A stretch of DNA of 14,607 nt from a bacterium. Its GTDB lineage: Bacteria; Patescibacteriota; Gracilibacteria; UM-FILTER-43-11. The stretch covers positions 1 through 14,607 of the forward strand of contig JAUHXI010000014.1 of NCBI GenBank assembly GCA_030426875.1, given 5' to 3'. Below the pieces are notes generated by a model. That model saw nothing but the letters and a program-made list of their open reading frames with translations. It was not told the DNA's origin and did not search any database. Numbering within the stretch: position 1 is the stretch's first letter; every line of letters starts with the position of its first letter. Position numbers and translations under genes: made by a program. Positions 12,635 to 14,607 of this stretch are shown here, piece by piece.

Positions 12635-13345
12635 TTGAATAAAAAAACGAATCGCATTTGGCTCATTGATTTTATCCGGGGCATTGCCATCATCATGGTG
12701 GTGCTGTTTCATTTGATTTTCAATCTGAAATTTTTCTATGAATTTGAAATGTTCGATTATAAAACAGGTTTTTGGTTTTGGTTTGGCCGGATTGCGGCCA
12801 TTGTTTTTATGTTGATGGTTGGGGTGGCCACGGCTACAGTGGTGAATCGGAAGGAAAAATTGGCTGCCTTGAAAATTAATTTGAAGCGGGTGGGAAGACT
12901 TCTGGGGATCAGCTTGATCATTTCGATTGCCACCCTCATCATTTTCCCCGGAATGACGATCTGGTTTGGGATTTTACACCTGATGGGCACGGGTATTTTG
13001 CTGAGCCTTCCACTAGCTCGTTTGAGGTGGGTGAATGTGATTGCAGGAGTGGGCATCTTATTTTTAAGCGAGCCGGTTGGTGGGATTGAAATCAAGCACA
13101 TGGCCTTTCTACCTTTTGGGATAACTCCAAATACCTTTGCTTCGTTGGATTATTACCCCCTTATTCCTTGGCTGGGTGTGATTTTGATCGGGAATGGAAT
13201 GGGGAATTTACTGTATAAAAAATTTGTTCAATTAAGAGGTCCAAAAGCATGGGAAAAAGGAATGGCGGTTTTGGGGAAAAACTCGTTGTGGATTTATTTA
13301 GTGCATCAACCGATTTTATTGGGAGTGTTGTGGGTGGTTTTCTAA
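12635..13345 (+). CDS. DUF1624 / HGSNAT-type membrane acyltransferase
   Basis: The 236-residue polytopic protein matches the heparan-alpha-glucosaminide N-acetyltransferase catalytic family (DUF1624). It begins R-I-W-L-I-D-F-I-R-G-I-A-I-I-M-V-V-L-F-H, with the family's D-x-x-R-G and His26 in helix 1. A second motif is G-I-L-H-L-M-G (112-118, His115), and the C-terminal helix has S-L-W-I-Y-L-V-H-Q-P-I (217-227, His224). About seven membrane segments are predicted. Members move acyl groups across or at the membrane onto sugars or cell-surface polymers; the substrate here is unknown. The start is a TTG at 12635: an in-frame stop lies at 12629 and no ATG precedes the conserved motif. Its end overlaps the stop of the convergent gene by 4 nt. 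Confidence 0.88.
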   Translation: MNKKTNRIWLIDFIRGIAIIMVVLFHLIFNLKFFYEFEMFDYKTGFWFWFGRIAAIVFMLMVGVATATVVNRKEKLAALKINLKRVGRLLGISLIISIATLIIFPGMTIWFGILHLMGTGILLSLPLARLRWVNVIAGVGILFLSEPVGGIEIKHMAFLPFGITPNTFASLDYYPLIPWLGVILIGNGMGNLLYKKFVQLRGPKAWEKGMAVLGKNSLWIYLVHQPILLGVLWVVF

Positions 13346-13947
13346 TAAGTGAATTTAAGAAGATCGCTTAAAATAAGTCTAAAATCTGCAATACTAACAA
13401 CACTTTCAGGCACCATACCACTAGGCAATTGGGCTTTCAAAATAGACATTAAAACCGGATAAATATAGCATTTCTGCTCTTGGCTCAATTTTCCAGATGA
13501 CGCAAATTTTTTTAATGCATTGCTGAGAATATCAATATGGTGGCTAGCATACTGTTGCAGCAATCTTTCATGCTCAGCACTCACATCCTGATAAGCCAAT
13601 TCGAATTCAACAAAATCATTTACATGATAAAGCAAAGAAGAACGAGCTAAGCCAGGATTCTTAAGAAAACCCTTAAACCATTTTTCTTGATATTTTTTGG
13701 CAATATAAACATCCAAAAGCTCATCAATAAAATGTTCACGCTCACGATTTAAATCAGACTCAGGAACCTTAATAGTTCCGCTGTGATAACACTGAATTAA
13801 AGTGTGCAATAAAGCTCTAGCTATGGAATCTTCAATTGAATAGAACTCTCTAAAAGACCTAATTCCTAAGGTGTGAGGGTGGAGTTTCAAGTTAAATGGA
13901 GGATTAAGCAACACTCTATTTTTAGCAAGAATAATTAATTTTGTCAA
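13342..13947 (-). CDS. Helical soluble protein, unknown function
   Basis: A protein of up to 201 residues that I do not recognise. It is predicted almost wholly helical and soluble, with segments such as R-E-H-F-I-D-E-L-L-D-V-Y-I-A-K-K-Y and H-H-I-D-I-L-S-N-A-L-K-K-F-A. There is no membrane segment, and Cys is scarce. The outer limit of the frame is a TTG at 13947, but that codon is part of a -35 (TTGACA, 13947-13942) with a matching -10 at 13924-13919. True translation therefore probably starts at the GTG at 13914, just at the predicted transcription start. The stop TAG overlaps the TAA of the convergent acyltransferase gene by 4 nt. Confidence 0.72.
   Translation of the reverse strand: MTKLIILAKNRVLLNPPFNLKLHPHTLGIRSFREFYSIEDSIARALLHTLIQCYHSGTIKVPESDLNREREHFIDELLDVYIAKKYQEKWFKGFLKNPGLARSSLLYHVNDFVEFELAYQDVSAEHERLLQQYASHHIDILSNALKKFASSGKLSQEQKCYIYPVLMSILKAQLPSGMVPESVVSIADFRLILSDLLKFTY
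13919..13947 (-). promoter_or_regulatory. Promoter overlapping the apparent start of the gene at 13342-13947
   Basis: On the minus strand TTGACA (13947-13942), a 17-nt spacer and TAAAAA (13924-13919), followed 4 nt later by GTG at 13914. The geometry implies a leaderless message starting with or near that GTG. Confidence 0.55.
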
Positions 13948-13967
13948 ATTTTTTCGTGGTTTTATTT

Positions 13968-14009
13968 ATTTTTTGAAGGCGACATTGGCCAATGTCGCCT
14001 TCAAAAAAT
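13968..14009. terminator. 42-nt perfect palindrome, bidirectional terminator-like
   Basis: The two 21-nt arms meet at GG|CC (13988|13989) without a loop: T6, GAAGGCGACATTGG and the complement ending in A6. On either strand a transcript would form a hairpin ending in a U run. It lies between two minus-strand genes, so it would end the transcript of the zinc-ribbon gene. The centre ACATTGGCCAATGT recurs at 6009-6022. Confidence 0.72.
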
Positions 14010-14030
14010 TTTCTCAAAAACAATCCAAAC

Positions 14031-14054
14031 GGACGCAACATTTTGCGTCCCTAC
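14031..14054 (-). repeat. GTAGGGACGC hairpin element, diverged copy 3
   Basis: GGACGCAA and TTGCGTCC form an 8-bp hairpin; on the minus strand the unit begins GTAGGGACGC. It resembles copies 1 and 2 (GTAGAGACGC...GCGTCTC), and the TAG in its first four bases is the stop codon of the zinc-ribbon gene. Confidence 0.65.
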
Positions 14055-14365
14055 TCAATAGCCTGATCAGCATACTCTTTTACAAAAACCGCAGCCTCTC
14101 TCAAGTTTTCTGGATAAACAGCGCGAGAACCATCTTTTTTTAAAATTCTTTGAAAATAAAATCCATTTTCTTTTAAGAATTGGACCAATTTCCACTGCTT
14201 ATCATCTTCTTTTTTAGGAGGCCTAAACTTATGATCATATCGAAATGCCTTCTTTTTACACTCAGGACAAGCCATTGTATTTTCTATACAAGCAACATTG
14301 CGTTCAAAAGATTTTCGGCAATTAAAACAGGCAAATTTAATATCCCTTCTTGGATTTGAATTCAT
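14051..14365 (-). CDS. Small zinc-ribbon protein
   Basis: The 104-residue protein has an N-terminal zinc ribbon: F-A-C13-F-N-C16 and A-C33-P-E-C36, with an extra Cys26. After it comes R-Y-D-H-K-F-R-P-P-K-K-E-D-D-K-Q-W (42-58), then a helical C-terminal part with V-Q-F-L-K-E-N-G-F-Y-F-Q. The combination of C4 ribbon, H-K-F-x-x-P-K-K and L-x-x-N-G-F-x-x-Q recalls a small uncharacterised family seen in Bacteroidetes and CPR genomes; this is from memory. Binding of nucleic acid or ribosome components is possible but unproven. The gene starts 33 nt after the queG stop on the same strand, so the two may be co-transcribed. Its stop lies within a hairpin repeat. Confidence 0.82.
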   Translation of the reverse strand: MNSNPRRDIKFACFNCRKSFERNVACIENTMACPECKKKAFRYDHKFRPPKKEDDKQWKLVQFLKENGFYFQRILKKDGSRAVYPENLREAAVFVKEYADQAIE

Positions 14366-14398
14366 TTTTTTGAAATGATAACAAAATATAAATCACTC

Positions 14399-14607
14399 TT
14401 AAGAGTTCAACCGCTCAATCCCCCACTCCGCATGCTCCCTCAACATCTCATCCTCCGTCTCCTTCACAATTTTCTGAAGAAAAGGAATCAACGAAACGTC
14501 CCTCGAATTCCCCGCCACCACACAGGCATTTCGAATCAACCCCCGACGCTTCGCTCGCATCAGCGGCGTGCCAGCAAATTTTTGGAGGAACGCCTCATCC
14601 GTTTTGA
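14399..14607 (-). CDS. queG: Epoxyqueuosine reductase QueG, C-terminal end (runs off the window)
   Basis: Only the last 69 codons lie in the window, too short to stand out as an ORF. The translation includes D-E-A-F-L-Q-K-F-A-G-T-P-L-M-R-A-K-R-R-G-L-I-R-N-A, which is the highly conserved motif following the ferredoxin part of QueG (F-x-G-T-P-x-x-R-A-K-R-R-G-L-x-R-N-A). A HEAT-like helix repeat follows (P-F-L-Q-K-I-V, then L-R-E-H-A-E-W-G-I-E-R-L). QueG is a cobalamin- and 4Fe-4S-dependent enzyme that reduces epoxyqueuosine to queuosine at the wobble base of GUN-anticodon tRNAs. The stop is TAA (14401-14399). The catalytic and Fe-S parts are outside the window, so integrity cannot be judged. 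Confidence 0.88.
   Translation of the reverse strand, partial: KTDEAFLQKFAGTPLMRAKRRGLIRNACVVAGNSRDVSLIPFLQKIVKETEDEMLREHAEWGIERLNS

Overview
The window looks like a piece of a small-genome, CPR/Patescibacteria-like bacterium. The evidence is a 23S rRNA gene interrupted by an intervening sequence that encodes a four-helix-bundle protein, many short orphan membrane or zinc-ribbon proteins, almost no Shine-Dalgarno sequences, and a KilA-N fragment. TGA is used as a stop (tandem TGA TGA after the gene ending at 2889) and no conserved domain contains an in-frame TGA, so the Gracilibacteria-type code is not supported. Peregrinibacteria or a related lineage is a guess; the phylum is not proven by anything seen here.

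Layout. 1-2224 is the 5' half of a 23S rRNA gene on the minus strand, split by a ~570-nt insert closed by a 25-bp stem. 2241-2689 is a structured leader with several hairpins, an attenuator-like pair of exclusive hairpins and a candidate promoter. 2889-5147 holds four small genes, three of unknown function and one with a bacterial PH domain. tRNA-Ala(TGC) is at 5164-5240, then a flavodoxin-fold oxidoreductase (5338-5916), a 430-nt repeat-rich gap, and a 563-residue Cys-rich protein (6346-8037). tRNA-Ile(GAT) at 8343-8419 sits between long inverted repeats. A truncated KilA-N gene follows (8745-8999).

9022-13345 is mainly envelope functions: a YceI-domain lipoprotein, an unknown small protein, a DoxX-family membrane protein, a four-helix membrane protein with two CxxC motifs, a DM13-domain protein and a DUF1624/HGSNAT-type acyltransferase. 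The right end has an unknown helical protein, a zinc-ribbon protein and the C-terminus of QueG (epoxyqueuosine reductase).

The most notable pattern is that tRNA-Ile(GAT), tRNA-Ala(TGC) and 23S, the classical content and order of the end of an rRNA operon, all lie on the minus strand in that order but are separated by protein genes and repeats. No 16S gene precedes the 23S within the window. Intergenic DNA is rich in several families of short palindromic repeats placed at gene ends.
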